From the NCBI GenBank assembly GCA_024508355.1, contig JAMZEJ010000004.1, forward strand, positions 372,001 to 436,000: 64,000 nt of DNA. Reading direction: 5' to 3'. The stretch is from Rhizosaccharibacter radicis. GTDB taxonomy: Bacteria > Pseudomonadota > Alphaproteobacteria > Acetobacterales > Acetobacteraceae. A program made the position numbers and the translations under genes. This document shows positions 18,763 through 28,234 of this stretch, in pieces (positions within the stretch are counted from its first letter, which is position 1; each line of letters opens with the position of its first letter). The notes below the pieces were generated by a model that saw nothing but the letters and a program-made list of their open reading frames with translations, made no database searches and was not told the DNA's origin.

Positions 18763-18791
18763 GGTTTACGCACAAGGAACCGGGCCGTCAA
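18763..18791 (-). promoter_or_regulatory. Promoter of tRNA-His, overlapping the upstream stop codon
   Basis: Minus strand TTGACG (18791-18786), 17-base spacer, TAAACC (18768-18763), 13 bases before the tRNA. The TGA inside TTGACG is the stop codon of the preceding aminotransferase gene. Confidence 0.65.
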
Positions 18792-20002
18792 TCCGCCACG
18801 GCCGCCTCCACGGCGGCGGCGCGCAGACGGGGCATCGCGGCTTCCAGCCTCGCCAGGGCGTCCCGCAGCACGGCTTCCCGCTTGCAGAACGCGAAGCGTA
18901 CCAGATGGCGCGGCGCGTCTGGCGAGCCATAGAACGCCGACACCGGGATCGCCGCCACCCCGGCCTCGCGCGTCATCAGGCGGCAGAAGCCGTCATCGTC
19001 GAGTTCGGTGCCGAGAGGACGAAGATCGGCGACCACGAAATAGGAGCCGCCGCTCGGCAGCACGCCGAAGCCGAGGCGGCGAAGTCCATCGGACAACAGG
19101 TCGCGCTTGCGCTGCAGATCGTCCGCGAGCTCCTGGAAATAGCCCGCGTCCTTGTCCAGCCCGAACGCCACGGCGCGCTGGAGGTTGGGCGCCGTGGCGA
19201 ACACCAGGTTCTGGTGCGCCTTGGCGATGGCGGCCGCCAGCGGCGCCGGCGCCGACACGTAGCCGACCTTCCAGCCGGTGAGGGAGAAGCTCTTGCCGGC
19301 GCTGCCGATGCGCACGCACCGTTCGCGCATGCCGGGCAGCGTCATCAACGGCACGTGGCGGGCGCCGTCGAACACCAGATGCTCATAGACCTCGTCGCAC
19401 ACCGCGTAGCAATCGTGCTCGCGCAACAGCCCGGCGATGAAGGCGAGCTCCTCCGCGTCGAACAACTTGCCGATCGGGTTCATCGGGCTGTTGAGCAGCA
19501 GAAGCTTGGTGCGTGGCCCGAACGCGGCCCGCAGCGCCTCGCGGGGCAGCCGCCAGCCCTCTTCGGGCCTCTCGGGCGGCAGCAGCCGGACCAGGCGCGG
19601 CACCGCGCCGAGGAGCCGCACCGTCGGCAGGTAGGTGTCGTAGAGCGGCTCGATCAGCACCACCTCGTCGCCGGGATCGAGCAGGGCGGCGAGCGACGCG
19701 GCCAGCGCCTCCGTCGCCCCGGACGTCACCACCACCCCGGTCGCCGGATCGATGTCGAGGCCGAAGAAGCGCTTGTTGCCTCGGGCGACCGCCTCCCGAA
19801 GCTCCGGCAGCCCGGTCAGCGGGGCGTACTGGTTGCGGTTGTCGTGCAGGGCGTCCGAGGCCGCCTGGACGATGTCGGCCGGCCCCTCCGTGTCCGGGAA
19901 GCCCTGGCCGAGATTGACCGCCCCATGCTTCTGGGCCAGCGCGGTGATAACGGTGAAGATGGTGGTCGGCGTGGCCGCCAGGAGGCTGTTCAACGGCTTC
20001 AT
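18788..20002 (-). CDS. Class I/II PLP aminotransferase (kynurenine/methionine/succinyl-DAP type)
   Basis: 404 residues from the ATG at 20002. VNLGQGFPDTEGP is the N-terminal signature of the YbdL / kynurenine aminotransferase / DapC-like subgroup. LLNSPMNPIGKLF, YAVCDEVYEHLVF and GSAGKSFSLTGWKVGY (PLP Lys237) follow. Substrate cannot be set from sequence; methionine or aromatic keto acids are usual. Its stop codon is embedded in the tRNA-His promoter, and it diverges from glnB. Confidence 0.88.
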   Translation of the reverse strand: MKPLNSLLAATPTTIFTVITALAQKHGAVNLGQGFPDTEGPADIVQAASDALHDNRNQYAPLTGLPELREAVARGNKRFFGLDIDPATGVVVTSGATEALAASLAALLDPGDEVVLIEPLYDTYLPTVRLLGAVPRLVRLLPPERPEEGWRLPREALRAAFGPRTKLLLLNSPMNPIGKLFDAEELAFIAGLLREHDCYAVCDEVYEHLVFDGARHVPLMTLPGMRERCVRIGSAGKSFSLTGWKVGYVSAPAPLAAAIAKAHQNLVFATAPNLQRAVAFGLDKDAGYFQELADDLQRKRDLLSDGLRRLGFGVLPSGGSYFVVADLRPLGTELDDDGFCRLMTREAGVAAIPVSAFYGSPDAPRHLVRFAFCKREAVLRDALARLEAAMPRLRAAAVEAAVAD

Positions 20003-20080
20003 GGCGTCCAATCTAGTGATGGCCCGGCGTCGCCGCCATATCTCCGTGATCTCCCCCGCCGCCGGGGCACATTGGTGATA

Positions 20081-20095
20081 CGGTGACGGAATTGC
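20081..20095 (+). promoter_or_regulatory. Weak sigma-54 promoter candidate before glnB
   Basis: CGGTGACGGAATTGC has GG and GC exactly 10 bases apart and a perfect TTGC -12 box, but the -24 box matches only at GG. About 105 bases upstream of glnB. Nitrogen-regulated glnB promoters of this type are known in alphaproteobacteria, so the position is sensible, but the match is poor. Confidence 0.25.
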
Positions 20096-20186
20096 CGCGC
20101 CTGTCGGCCCGTGCGACGGTCCGGCCCGAATTGCATCGCCGCCCGTGCGCCGGTTCGCGAACCATCCGCCGGCCGGCCAAGGATAA

Positions 20187-20540
<354 letters not shown>

Positions 20541-20828
20541 ACCACCGGCCGCCAGCCCCCGGCGGGTTGCGCAGGCCTTGGGCAGCGCGATCTGCCTTCG
20601 TGATGGGCGGTCGATGCACCGGTTGACCGAACGCTAGGCAGCGGGCGCCACCCTCCTCTCAAGACGGCCGGTCCCAGGCGCGGAAAACCGCGATGGCGCC
20701 TCGCGTCGGTGTTTGCGCCGCCCGGCGTCCGTGGCACGATCACGCTTCCGGAACCCGCTCCGCGCGGCCCCGGTTCCCGTCCCCATGAGCGGCCCCTTCG
20801 GACCGCCAGAAGAGCAGGTATCCCAAGC
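20541..20828 (+). other. glnB-glnA spacer
   Basis: 288 bases between glnB and glnA. It contains TGGCACG at 20732-20738, a perfect sigma-54 -24 box, but the following GC (20744-20745) is one base too close, so a functional -24/-12 promoter is doubtful. No terminator hairpin with a T run is seen after glnB, so readthrough is possible. Confidence 0.35.
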
Positions 20829-22292
20829 ATGGCGAAGAAACCGGCGACGCCCGCCCCCGCCGCACCGACCCCGCCGGCGCCGTCTGCGGGCGTGTCCAAG
20901 GTCCTCGGCCTGCTGCAGGAGCATTCGGTCGAATATGTCGACCTGCGCTTCACCGATCCCCGCGGCAAGTGGCAGCACACCACCCAGCACGTCTCGACCA
21001 TCGACGAGGACGTGTTCCGCGACGGCATCATGTTCGACGGCTCCTCGATCGCCGGCTGGAAGGCGATCAACGAGAGCGACATGATCCTGATGCCGGACCC
21101 GGACACGGCGGTGATGGATCCCTTCGCCGCCAAGCCGCAGCTGATCCTGTTCTGCGACATCGTGGAGCCGTCCACCGGACAGTTCTACAACCGCGACCCG
21201 CGCGCCACCGCGAAGCTCGCCGAGCAATACCTGAAGTCCACCGGCATCGGCGACACGGCGTTCTTCGGTCCCGAGGCCGAGTTCTTCGTGTTCGACAGCG
21301 TGCGCTTCGGCACCGGCCCGAACTTCGGCACCTACCAGCTCGACAGCATCGAGGGCCCGGGCGCCAACCTGAAGGATTATCCGGAAGGCAACATGGGGCA
21401 CCGCCCCGGCGTGAAGGGCGGCTATTTCCCGGTCCCGCCGGTGGACAGCGAGCACGATCTGCGCGCCGAGATGCTTTCCACCATGGGCGAGATGGGCCTG
21501 CCCATCGAGAAGCACCATCACGAGGTAGCGCAGTCCCAGCACGAGCTCGGCACCAAGTTCGACACGCTGGTGCGCTCGGCCGACTTCATGCAGATCTACA
21601 AGTACTGCATCCACAACGTCGCGCATTCCTACGGCAAGACGGCGACGTTCATGCCGAAGCCGATCTTCGGCGACAACGGCTCGGGCATGCACGTCCACCA
21701 GTCGATCTGGAAGGACGGCAAGCCGGTGTTCGCGGGCAACGGCTACGCCGACCTCAGCGACACCGCGCTCTACTATATCGGCGGCATCATCAAGCACGCC
21801 AAGGCGCTGAACGCCTTCACCAACCCGTCCACCAACTCCTACAAGCGGCTGATCCCGGGCTTTGAAGCCCCGGTGCTGCTGGCCTATTCGGCCCGCAACC
21901 GCTCGGCCTCGTGTCGCATCCCCTACGCGACCAGCCCCAAGGCCAAGCGCGTCGAGGTCCGCTTCCCCGATCCGACCGCCAACCCCTACCTCGCCTTCTC
22001 GGCGATGCTGATGGCCGGCCTGGACGGCATCAGGAACAAGATCCATCCGGGCGAGGCGATGGACAAGGACCTCTACGACCTGCCGCCCGAGGAGCTGAAG
22101 AGCATCCCCACGGTGTGCGGCTCGCTACGCGAGGCGCTGCTGGCGGTGGAAGCCGACCACGAGTTCCTGCTGGCCGGCGACGTGTTCACCCGCGACCAGA
22201 TCCAGAGCTACTGCGAGATCAAGTGGGCCGAGGTCTACAAGTTCGAGCACACGCCGCATCCGGCCGAGTTCGAGATGTACTACTCGGTCTGA
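20829..22292 (+). CDS. glnA: Glutamine synthetase type I
   Basis: 487 residues from the ATG at 20829; a Pro/Ala-rich segment of about 20 residues precedes the usual start of the family. It assimilates ammonia into glutamine. [39 protein letters not shown] and [13 protein letters not shown] carry the metal- and ATP-binding residues. The adenylylation loop [11 protein letters not shown] has its tyrosine, so GlnE/P-II control is expected. A strong terminator follows. Confidence 0.98.
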   Translation: MAKKPATPAPAAPTPPAPSAGVSKVLGLLQEHSVEYVDLRFTDPRGKWQHTTQHVSTIDEDVFRDGIMFDGSSIAGWKAINESDMILMPDPDTAVMDPFAAKPQLILFCDIVEPSTGQFYNRDPRATAKLAEQYLKSTGIGDTAFFGPEAEFFVFDSVRFGTGPNFGTYQLDSIEGPGANLKDYPEGNMGHRPGVKGGYFPVPPVDSEHDLRAEMLSTMGEMGLPIEKHHHEVAQSQHELGTKFDTLVRSADFMQIYKYCIHNVAHSYGKTATFMPKPIFGDNGSGMHVHQSIWKDGKPVFAGNGYADLSDTALYYIGGIIKHAKALNAFTNPSTNSYKRLIPGFEAPVLLAYSARNRSASCRIPYATSPKAKRVEVRFPDPTANPYLAFSAMLMAGLDGIRNKIHPGEAMDKDLYDLPPEELKSIPTVCGSLREALLAVEADHEFLLAGDVFTRDQIQSYCEIKWAEVYKFEHTPHPAEFEMYYSV

Positions 22293-22317
22293 CGCTCGAC
22301 CCGCGGAGCGGACACGA

Positions 22318-22354
22318 GGGCACCGGAAGCTCGGCTTCCGGTGCCCTTTCTTTT
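22318..22354 (+). terminator. Rho-independent terminator after glnA
   Basis: A perfect 13-bp stem GGGCACCGGAAGC / GCTTCCGGTGCCC with loop TCG is followed by TTTCTTTT. Confidence 0.95.
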
Positions 22355-22393
22355 GCAGGCACCATCCGCCCGCGAATACTTATACGAATACTT
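22353..22393 (+). promoter_or_regulatory. Candidate yfdX promoter with 12-bp direct repeat
   Basis: TTGCAG (22353-22358) and ATACTT (22376-22381) are 17 bases apart and follow the glnA terminator directly. GAATACTT occurs at 22374-22381 and again at 22386-22393, a direct repeat with 12-base period in otherwise GC-rich DNA. A regulator might read the repeat. Confidence 0.4.
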
Positions 22394-22483
22394 CATGAGC
22401 AAGTGTTCACCCGAACCGCTTCAACACCGCGCCGTTCCCCCGGCAGTCCCGGTGATATCGGGGCAGCAACGGGAGATCGAACG

Positions 22484-23221
22484 ATGTCGCCAGCCAAGTG
22501 CCTGATGTCCGCCGTTCTGTTGTCGACGGGCGCCATTCCCGTCGCCCTGGCGTCGGACGCATCCACCTCCGCCATGACGACCCCGTCGCCCGCCCAGGCC
22601 GCGGCCAACGAGGATTTCGGACTGTTGTCGAGGCAGGGTTCCACCGCGTTCCGGGATATCCGCCTGACGAGGATCGCCATCTTCAACGGCCAGATCGGCC
22701 AGGCACAGCGATATCTCGGCGATGCGAGTACCGCGCTCCAGAAAGCGCGGGCGGACGCCTCCGCCTACACGAAAGCGGAATCCGACCTGACGCCGCCGCC
22801 GGGCGTCGAGCAGCGCAAGGGCGGAAACGAGGAATCGAGCGGTCCGGTCCGCTGGCTGCCCGTGGATGGTGCGCTCGCCGTCGACGAGAATTTCGCGGCG
22901 TCCCCCGACAAGAAGGCCGGGATGGCGAAGGCGGACACGCAGCTCAAGTCCGGCGATCGGAAGGGTGCGCTCGAAACCCTCCGTCTGGCGGGCGTCGATG
23001 TCACCTTCGATCTCGAGGTCGTTCCCATCGAGAAGACCATTGAGGCCGTGCAGAACGCGAAGACGATGATGGCGTCCGGTCTGTATTACGAAGCCAACCA
23101 GGCCCTGAAATCGGTCGAGGACGGCGCGCGCTTCGACGTCGAGTCCTACGCGTCGACCGCTCCGGCGACGCACCATGCGGTCGCCGCTTCGGGTGCCGCG
23201 ACGACGCGAGGCGGGGGCTGA
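22484..23221 (+). CDS. yfdX: YfdX family periplasmic protein
   Basis: 245 residues from the ATG at 22484, with GGGAG upstream. A signal peptide (LMSAVLLSTGAIPVALAS) is followed by a YfdX-like helical domain with FRDIRLTRIAIFNGQIGQA and VVPIEKTIEAVQNAKTMM. In E. coli YfdX is under EvgA control and connected with acid and other stress; its biochemical action is not settled. It is monocistronic here. The naming rests on pattern recognition without a search. Confidence 0.75.
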   Translation: MSPAKCLMSAVLLSTGAIPVALASDASTSAMTTPSPAQAAANEDFGLLSRQGSTAFRDIRLTRIAIFNGQIGQAQRYLGDASTALQKARADASAYTKAESDLTPPPGVEQRKGGNEESSGPVRWLPVDGALAVDENFAASPDKKAGMAKADTQLKSGDRKGALETLRLAGVDVTFDLEVVPIEKTIEAVQNAKTMMASGLYYEANQALKSVEDGARFDVESYASTAPATHHAVAASGAATTRGGG

Positions 23222-23357
23222 TCCCCCGCCCCGGCACAGGCCGGACGGTGTTCCCGTCCGCTCCGGTGCCGATCCGAAGCCGCCGGCCGTTCCGACCGGC
23301 TCGCACCGGCTCTGGTGGTCGCGAGCGGCGCCGGTTTCGCGGCCACGATTCCGTTGC

Positions 23358-25196
23358 CTAGACGTCGCCGCTCAGGTCCCGCCGGCTACGATCCAGCTCT
23401 TCGGTGTAGCGGCGCAGCGCGTACTGCTCGGTGAGCAGCCCGATCACGGTGCGGGTTTCCGGATCGTCCACCACCACCAGCGCGTCGGCCTCGGCCGTCT
23501 CGAACCGCGACACCGCATCCTTGACTGTCATCTGCGGCAGCAGCACCTCGTCCCGGTTGTGCAGGAAGTCGGCCAGCCGCTCCCCGTTCTCGTCGGCCGA
23601 ATGCAACTCGGGCACCTGCAGGATGCCGGCATAGCGCCCCATATTGTCCACGATCACCAGCCGGTGCTCCGACCCGAGCGGGAAATCCCGCCGGAGTGCC
23701 GCGAGCGAGGTCTCGATCCGGATGGTCCGCACTTCGCGGCGCATCATCCGTCCCACGGTGAGGTTGCGGATCCATCCGACATCCACCGCGCTGCGGATGC
23801 TTTCGCCGCGCAGATGGAACCGCCAGGTCGCGAAGGAATAGCCGAAGGTCCGGCGCGTGGTGACGGAAGCGACCACGGACGCGGCCAGCACCGCGCTGGT
23901 GAGCGGCAGTGAGCCGGTCGATTCGAGCACCAGGAACACCATGGTCAGCGGGCCGCCCACGATGGTTGCCGCCATCGCCGCCATGGCGATCAGGGCGCAG
24001 ACGACGGGCGAGAGGGAATCCGACGACACCAGCAGCAGCAGGTCGCCGAACACCGTGCCGGTCAGGACGCCGAGAAACAACGACGCGAAGAACAGGCCAC
24101 CCCGGAAGCCGGAGCCGATGGAGATCGCGGCCCCGCAGGCCTTCAGCACCAGCAGCAGCGCCGCCATGCGCAGGTCGTATTGCGCGTTCAGGCCGAGGGC
24201 CATCGCGGCGTGCCCCGACGACATCACCGCCGGCGACACCAGAGCCATCGAGCCCACGGCGAGGCCGCCGATCATCGGCCGCATCCATCCTGGCACCCGG
24301 GAGCGGCGGAAAGCGGCCTCGGTCAGGGTCACCGCATACATGATGGTGATGCCGACGAGCGCGCTGACCACGCCCAGCGCCAGCACGGGCAGGTAGTCGA
24401 GACCGGCGATGCGGGTCGGAATGGTCAGGTCCAGGGTCGGCGCCGGCACGCCGAGCAGGTTGGTGACGATCACCGCGGTGATCGAGGCGAGAGTCACCGG
24501 CGCCAGATTCACCAGCGCATAGGTGCCGATCACCAGCTCGAAGGCGTAGAAGGCCCCGGCGATCGGCGCGTCGAACGCAGCCCCGATCGCGGCGGCCGCC
24601 CCGCATCCGACCAGCACCCGCAGATCGCCCCGGCGCACCCGGAACGACCGGCCCAGCTTGGAGGACAAGGCCGCGCCGATCTGGCTGTAGCCCGCTTCCA
24701 GACCGATGGACGCACCGACGCCGTTGGACAGCACGGTCTGCAGCACCACGATGATGCTGTCCCGCAACGACATGCGGCCGCCATGCAGCGCGTTGGCTTC
24801 CACGGGATCGACCGGTCGGCCGGCACCGATTTTCGCCACGAGGATCCCGAACAACCCGAGCAGCAATCCGCCGCCGGTGGGCACCAGCACGGCACGCCAC
24901 GGATCCACCGAGGGCAGCCCCGACAAGCGGCCGTTGTTCGACAGCGCGAACAGCACCCGGTGCATCAGCAGCGTGGTTTCGTTGATGCCGACCACGAGCA
25001 GGCCCGCAAGCAGCCCGACGCCGCAGGCCAGGATGGTGAGCCAGATCTCGTCGGTGCGCACCAGCGCCCGGAGCGTGACCGGAGCATGCAGCACCCAGCC
25101 CCGGAACGCGCGCCCTCCGCCCAGCAGGCTCCTGATCCGAGCTCGGTCGCGGCCGCTTCCGGCGCGGGAGATGAAGGAACTCAGCGAGTCCGGCAC
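23358..25196 (-). CDS. ClC-type chloride channel/transporter with CBS domains
   Basis: 612 residues. About ten membrane helices hold the ClC selectivity motifs in modified form: SNGVGASIGLEAGYSQIG keeps the gating glutamate (Glu167), and GSGFRGGLFFASLFLG corresponds to the second GxFxP. The C-terminal ~150 residues form two CBS domains (VGRMMRREVRTI and LLPQMTVKDAVSRF), which usually bind adenine nucleotides. The modified GxSGxP and GxEGP motifs leave chloride against other anions open. Convergent with yfdX. Confidence 0.9.
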   Translation of the reverse strand: MPDSLSSFISRAGSGRDRARIRSLLGGGRAFRGWVLHAPVTLRALVRTDEIWLTILACGVGLLAGLLVVGINETTLLMHRVLFALSNNGRLSGLPSVDPWRAVLVPTGGGLLLGLFGILVAKIGAGRPVDPVEANALHGGRMSLRDSIIVVLQTVLSNGVGASIGLEAGYSQIGAALSSKLGRSFRVRRGDLRVLVGCGAAAAIGAAFDAPIAGAFYAFELVIGTYALVNLAPVTLASITAVIVTNLLGVPAPTLDLTIPTRIAGLDYLPVLALGVVSALVGITIMYAVTLTEAAFRRSRVPGWMRPMIGGLAVGSMALVSPAVMSSGHAAMALGLNAQYDLRMAALLLVLKACGAAISIGSGFRGGLFFASLFLGVLTGTVFGDLLLLVSSDSLSPVVCALIAMAAMAATIVGGPLTMVFLVLESTGSLPLTSAVLAASVVASVTTRRTFGYSFATWRFHLRGESIRSAVDVGWIRNLTVGRMMRREVRTIRIETSLAALRRDFPLGSEHRLVIVDNMGRYAGILQVPELHSADENGERLADFLHNRDEVLLPQMTVKDAVSRFETAEADALVVVDDPETRTVIGLLTEQYALRRYTEELDRSRRDLSGDV

Positions 25197-25334
25197 GGTG
25201 GAGATGAGATCCAGGACAGCGCGACGGCGAGACGCGGAAACAGAAACGAAGCGTCGTCACGGCGGGCGACGGGTCGGAAGAACCGAGGAGTCGGTGCCGG
25301 ACGGGGCCGGACCGTCTTCCGGCTCCCGCTTTGA

Positions 25335-25368
25335 CAGCTTCGCGCGAGGGTTGCTAGCGCGAAAGCTG
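25335..25368 (-). repeat. Hairpin overlapping the stop of the small proline-rich gene
   Basis: CAGCTTCGCGC (25335-25345) and GCGCGAAAGCTG (25357-25368) form a long stem with one bulged base around the minus-strand stop codon of the small gene. There is no T run, so it is either a weak terminator/attenuator before the ClC gene or an mRNA-stabilising structure. Confidence 0.4.
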
Positions 25369-25581
25369 CATCGGAGGAGGTTCGCTCGGCGGCGGCACCG
25401 GAATGGGCGCCGGCGGGTCCTCCATCGGGATGGGAGCGTCCGGATCGACCGGGGGCTCACCCGGCACCGGCGGCATCAGAGGCTCCTGCTGGCCGCCGGA
25501 GACGACCGCACGGGACGGACGGTTGAGATGCTCGACCAGCCGGAAGCCGGAAGACCGGCGGTCGTTCAGAAGATGCCGCAT
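25354..25581 (-). CDS. Small proline-rich protein of unknown function
   Basis: 75 residues: a basic first half (MRHLLNDRRSSGFRLVEHLNRP) and a tail almost entirely proline and acidic residues (PPVDPDAPIPMEDPP). AGGAAGGAGG lies 9-15 bases before the ATG, one of the best ribosome sites in the window, which argues that it is translated. No signal peptide. It sits upstream of the ClC gene on the same strand and diverges from the oxidoreductase. No family recognised. Confidence 0.6.
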   Translation of the reverse strand: MRHLLNDRRSSGFRLVEHLNRPSRAVVSGGQQEPLMPPVPGEPPVDPDAPIPMEDPPAPIPVPPPSEPPPMQLSR

Positions 25582-25699
25582 GGTGGCGAACCTCCTTCCT
25601 GCTGAGGGGACGATCGAGACAACCGGACGCGCCCGCGACGGTTTCCTGTCTCATGCACGGATGCTGCACCGTGAATGATGGCCGAAGGATGAAGAAAAC

Positions 25700-26716
25700 A
25701 TGGAAATGCCGACCAGCATGCGCGCGGCGATCGTCCGCGAGCCGGGTGGGCCCGAGGTTCTCGAGATCGGCACCGTGCCCGCCCCGCGCCCGGGCCCCGG
25801 CCAGGTGCTGATCCGGGTGGAAGCGGCAGGCGTGAACGCCCCGGACGCCATGCAGCGCAAGGGCCTGTATCCGCCACCTCCCGATGCGAGCCCGCTGCTG
25901 GGCCTCGAGGTGGCGGGGGAGATCGTGGCGGTCGGCGGCGCGCCGGAGGGCACCGAGGGGGCGCACGCCCTCGCGCTGGGCGACCGGGTATGCGCCCTGA
26001 CCAACGGCGGCGGCTACGCGGAGTTCTGCGCCGTCCCCGCGGGTCAATGTCTCCCGTGGCCCGAAGGCTACGACGCCGTCCGCGCCGCCGCCCTGCCCGA
26101 GACCTATTTCACCGTGTGGTCCAACCTGTTCGAGGAGAACGTGGCACGGGCCGGGAGCAGCCTGCTGGTGCATGGCGGGACGAGCGGCATCGGCTCCACC
26201 GCGATCCAGCTCGCCAGCCGCCGCGGGATCACGGTGTTCGCGACGGCCGGCACCGCGGAGAAATGCGCCACGAGCGTGCGTCTCGGTGCGACCGCCGCGA
26301 TCAACTACCGCGAGGAGGATTTTGCGGCCCGCATCGCCGAGCTCACGCAGAAGCGCGGCGTCGACGTCATCCTCGACATGATCGGCGGCCGGTATCTCGA
26401 TCCCAACCTGCGCAGCCTCGCGACCGACGGCCGGCTGGTGATCATCGCGCTCCAGGGCGGCGCGAAGGCTCCGGATGCGGACCTGGCACGGATCATGACG
26501 CGCCGCCTCCACGTGACCGGCACCACGCTCAGGCCGAGGCCCGCCTCCTTCAAGGCGCGGATCGCCGCGTCGCTGCGACGGGAAGCCTGGCCGCTGCTGG
26601 AGCGCGGCGAAATCGCACCCCTGATCCACGCCGCGCTGCCCTTCACGGAGGTTGCGGAAGCCCATAGCTTGCTCGACAGCGGCTCGCACGCCGGGAAGAT
26701 CGTCCTGCGCTTCTGA
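25700..26716 (+). CDS. NAD(P)H quinone oxidoreductase, zeta-crystallin/PIG3 type
   Basis: 338 residues of the zinc-free medium-chain reductase family. MRAAIVREPGGPEVLEIG opens the GroES-like domain, LLGLEVAGEIVAVG follows, and VHGGTSGIGSTAIQLA is the NADPH site. ILDMIGGRYLDPNL fits the TP53I3/PIG3-like branch. No zinc ligands are seen. Likely role: two-electron reduction of quinones or other enones. Confidence 0.9.
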   Translation: MEMPTSMRAAIVREPGGPEVLEIGTVPAPRPGPGQVLIRVEAAGVNAPDAMQRKGLYPPPPDASPLLGLEVAGEIVAVGGAPEGTEGAHALALGDRVCALTNGGGYAEFCAVPAGQCLPWPEGYDAVRAAALPETYFTVWSNLFEENVARAGSSLLVHGGTSGIGSTAIQLASRRGITVFATAGTAEKCATSVRLGATAAINYREEDFAARIAELTQKRGVDVILDMIGGRYLDPNLRSLATDGRLVIIALQGGAKAPDADLARIMTRRLHVTGTTLRPRPASFKARIAASLRREAWPLLERGEIAPLIHAALPFTEVAEAHSLLDSGSHAGKIVLRF

Positions 26717-26782
26717 TCTGGACCCTCCCCGCTTCGCGCTTGCAGGGGATCGGGCCGCCGCTCACGGCAGGAGGAACCGGGC

Positions 26783-27568
26783 TTGAAGCTGAACGTCGTG
26801 GAGCGCGGTCCGGAACGCACCGGAACTCCATCCTCCGCGCCGCCCGTCGTGCTGCTGCATGGCCTGTTCGGCCGGGCCCGCAATCTCGGCTATTTCCAGC
26901 GTCGCCTCGCCCGGGACCGGCGCACCCTGGCCGTCGATCTGCGCAACCACGGCGACAGCCCGCACGGCCAGATGGACTACACCACGATGGCCTTCGACCT
27001 CACCGAGACGCTGGCGGCGCACGACGCGCTGCCGGCGACCCTGGTGGGTCATTCCATGGGCGGCAAGGCGGCGATGACCCTGGCGCTCACCAAGCCGGAT
27101 GCCGTGCACAGCCTGCTGGTGGCCGACATTCCCCCGGCCCGCACCGGCCACGGATCGTTCGGTCTGGGCGAGGAGATGCTGAAGATATCGTTTCCGTCCT
27201 ACCTCAACCGGACGGATGCGGACGCGCTGCTGGCCGAAAAGATCCCCAGCGCCGACGTGCGCAACCTGATGCTGCAGAACATACGGCTGGGCGACAATCC
27301 CGGCTGGATCATCGGACTGTCCGATATCGTCGCTTCCATGACCAACATCGAGGGCTGGCCCTATATCCCGGAAGGCCATTCCTTCTACGGGCCGACCCTG
27401 TTCCTGGCTGGCGGCAACTCGCCCTACATCCAGCCGGAGCACCACCGGGTGATGCGCCGGCTGTTTCCGAACCACCGGTTCGAGGTCATCGAGGAAGCCG
27501 GGCACTGGCTCCATGCCGAGCATCCCGAGCGCTTCGCGCAGCTGCTGGAAGCCTTCGTCGCCGGCTGA
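26783..27568 (+). CDS. Alpha/beta-hydrolase of the YbfF/ABHD11 type
   Basis: 261 residues from a TTG at 26783, chosen because AGGAGG lies 8 bases upstream. VVLLHGLFGRARNLGYF, DLRNHGDSPHG, the nucleophile elbow LVGHSMGGKAAM (Ser) and EEAGHWLHAEHPERF (His) are all present. YbfF-type enzymes are esterases/thioesterases of uncertain natural substrate. Convergent with the DNA glycosylase gene. Confidence 0.88.
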   Translation: MKLNVVERGPERTGTPSSAPPVVLLHGLFGRARNLGYFQRRLARDRRTLAVDLRNHGDSPHGQMDYTTMAFDLTETLAAHDALPATLVGHSMGGKAAMTLALTKPDAVHSLLVADIPPARTGHGSFGLGEEMLKISFPSYLNRTDADALLAEKIPSADVRNLMLQNIRLGDNPGWIIGLSDIVASMTNIEGWPYIPEGHSFYGPTLFLAGGNSPYIQPEHHRVMRRLFPNHRFEVIEEAGHWLHAEHPERFAQLLEAFVAG

Positions 27569-27583
27569 CCGCCGCCCGGCGGC

Positions 27584-28234
27584 TCACGCGCCGGTCATCG
27601 GGTTGGCGATGCCGGGCGGCTTGGCCTCGTCGGCCGCCCGCCACAGATACCAGGCCGCCATGGAGCGGTAGGGACTGAGGGCTCTGGTGTCGGCCAGCAG
27701 CTGCTTCGGCTTGGGTTGCCGGTCCAGCTTCTTGATCAACCGCCACCCCTCGCGCACGGCGAAATCGTCCACGGGCATCACGTCGGGGCGGCCGAGCGAG
27801 AAGATCAGCAGCATCTCCACCGTCCAGCGGCCGATGCCCTTGAGGCTCGTCAGCCGCTCGATCAGAACCTCGTCCGGCATCCGCGCCGCCTGGCGGCGGG
27901 TCGGCACCACGCCCGCCAGCCGTGCCTCGCACACCGCGCGCATCGCGGCGATCTTGCCCATGGAGAAGCCGCAACCGCGCAGGGCTTCGGGAGCCACCGC
28001 CAGCAGCCCGGCGGCATCCGGAAACGCCCCGCCCCCGTCGCCACGATCCAGCGCCAGCATACGGCCCAGAATCGCCTCCGCCGCCCGGCCGTGCAGCTGC
28101 TGATGGGCGATCGCCCGGATCAGGCTCTCGAAGGGCTCGCGCGTCGTGTCGGCACGCAGGCGGCATCGCCCGACCCGGCGGATCAGGGCCGCCAGCTCCG
28201 GATCGGCGGCCAGCAGATGCCGCCGCCCCGCCAT
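27584..28234 (-). CDS. DNA-3-methyladenine glycosylase II (HhH-GPD)
   Basis: 216 residues from the ATG at 28234; the frame remains open for 52 more codons, so the start is uncertain. It removes alkylated purines from DNA. The helix-hairpin-helix and catalytic region read LTSLKGIGRWTVEMLL then MPVDDFAVREGW, with the catalytic aspartate in PVDDF; IRAIAHQQLHGRAAEAI is the earlier signature of AlkA-like enzymes. No iron-sulfur cysteines. Confidence 0.9.
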   Translation of the reverse strand: MAGRRHLLAADPELAALIRRVGRCRLRADTTREPFESLIRAIAHQQLHGRAAEAILGRMLALDRGDGGGAFPDAAGLLAVAPEALRGCGFSMGKIAAMRAVCEARLAGVVPTRRQAARMPDEVLIERLTSLKGIGRWTVEMLLIFSLGRPDVMPVDDFAVREGWRLIKKLDRQPKPKQLLADTRALSPYRSMAAWYLWRAADEAKPPGIANPMTGA

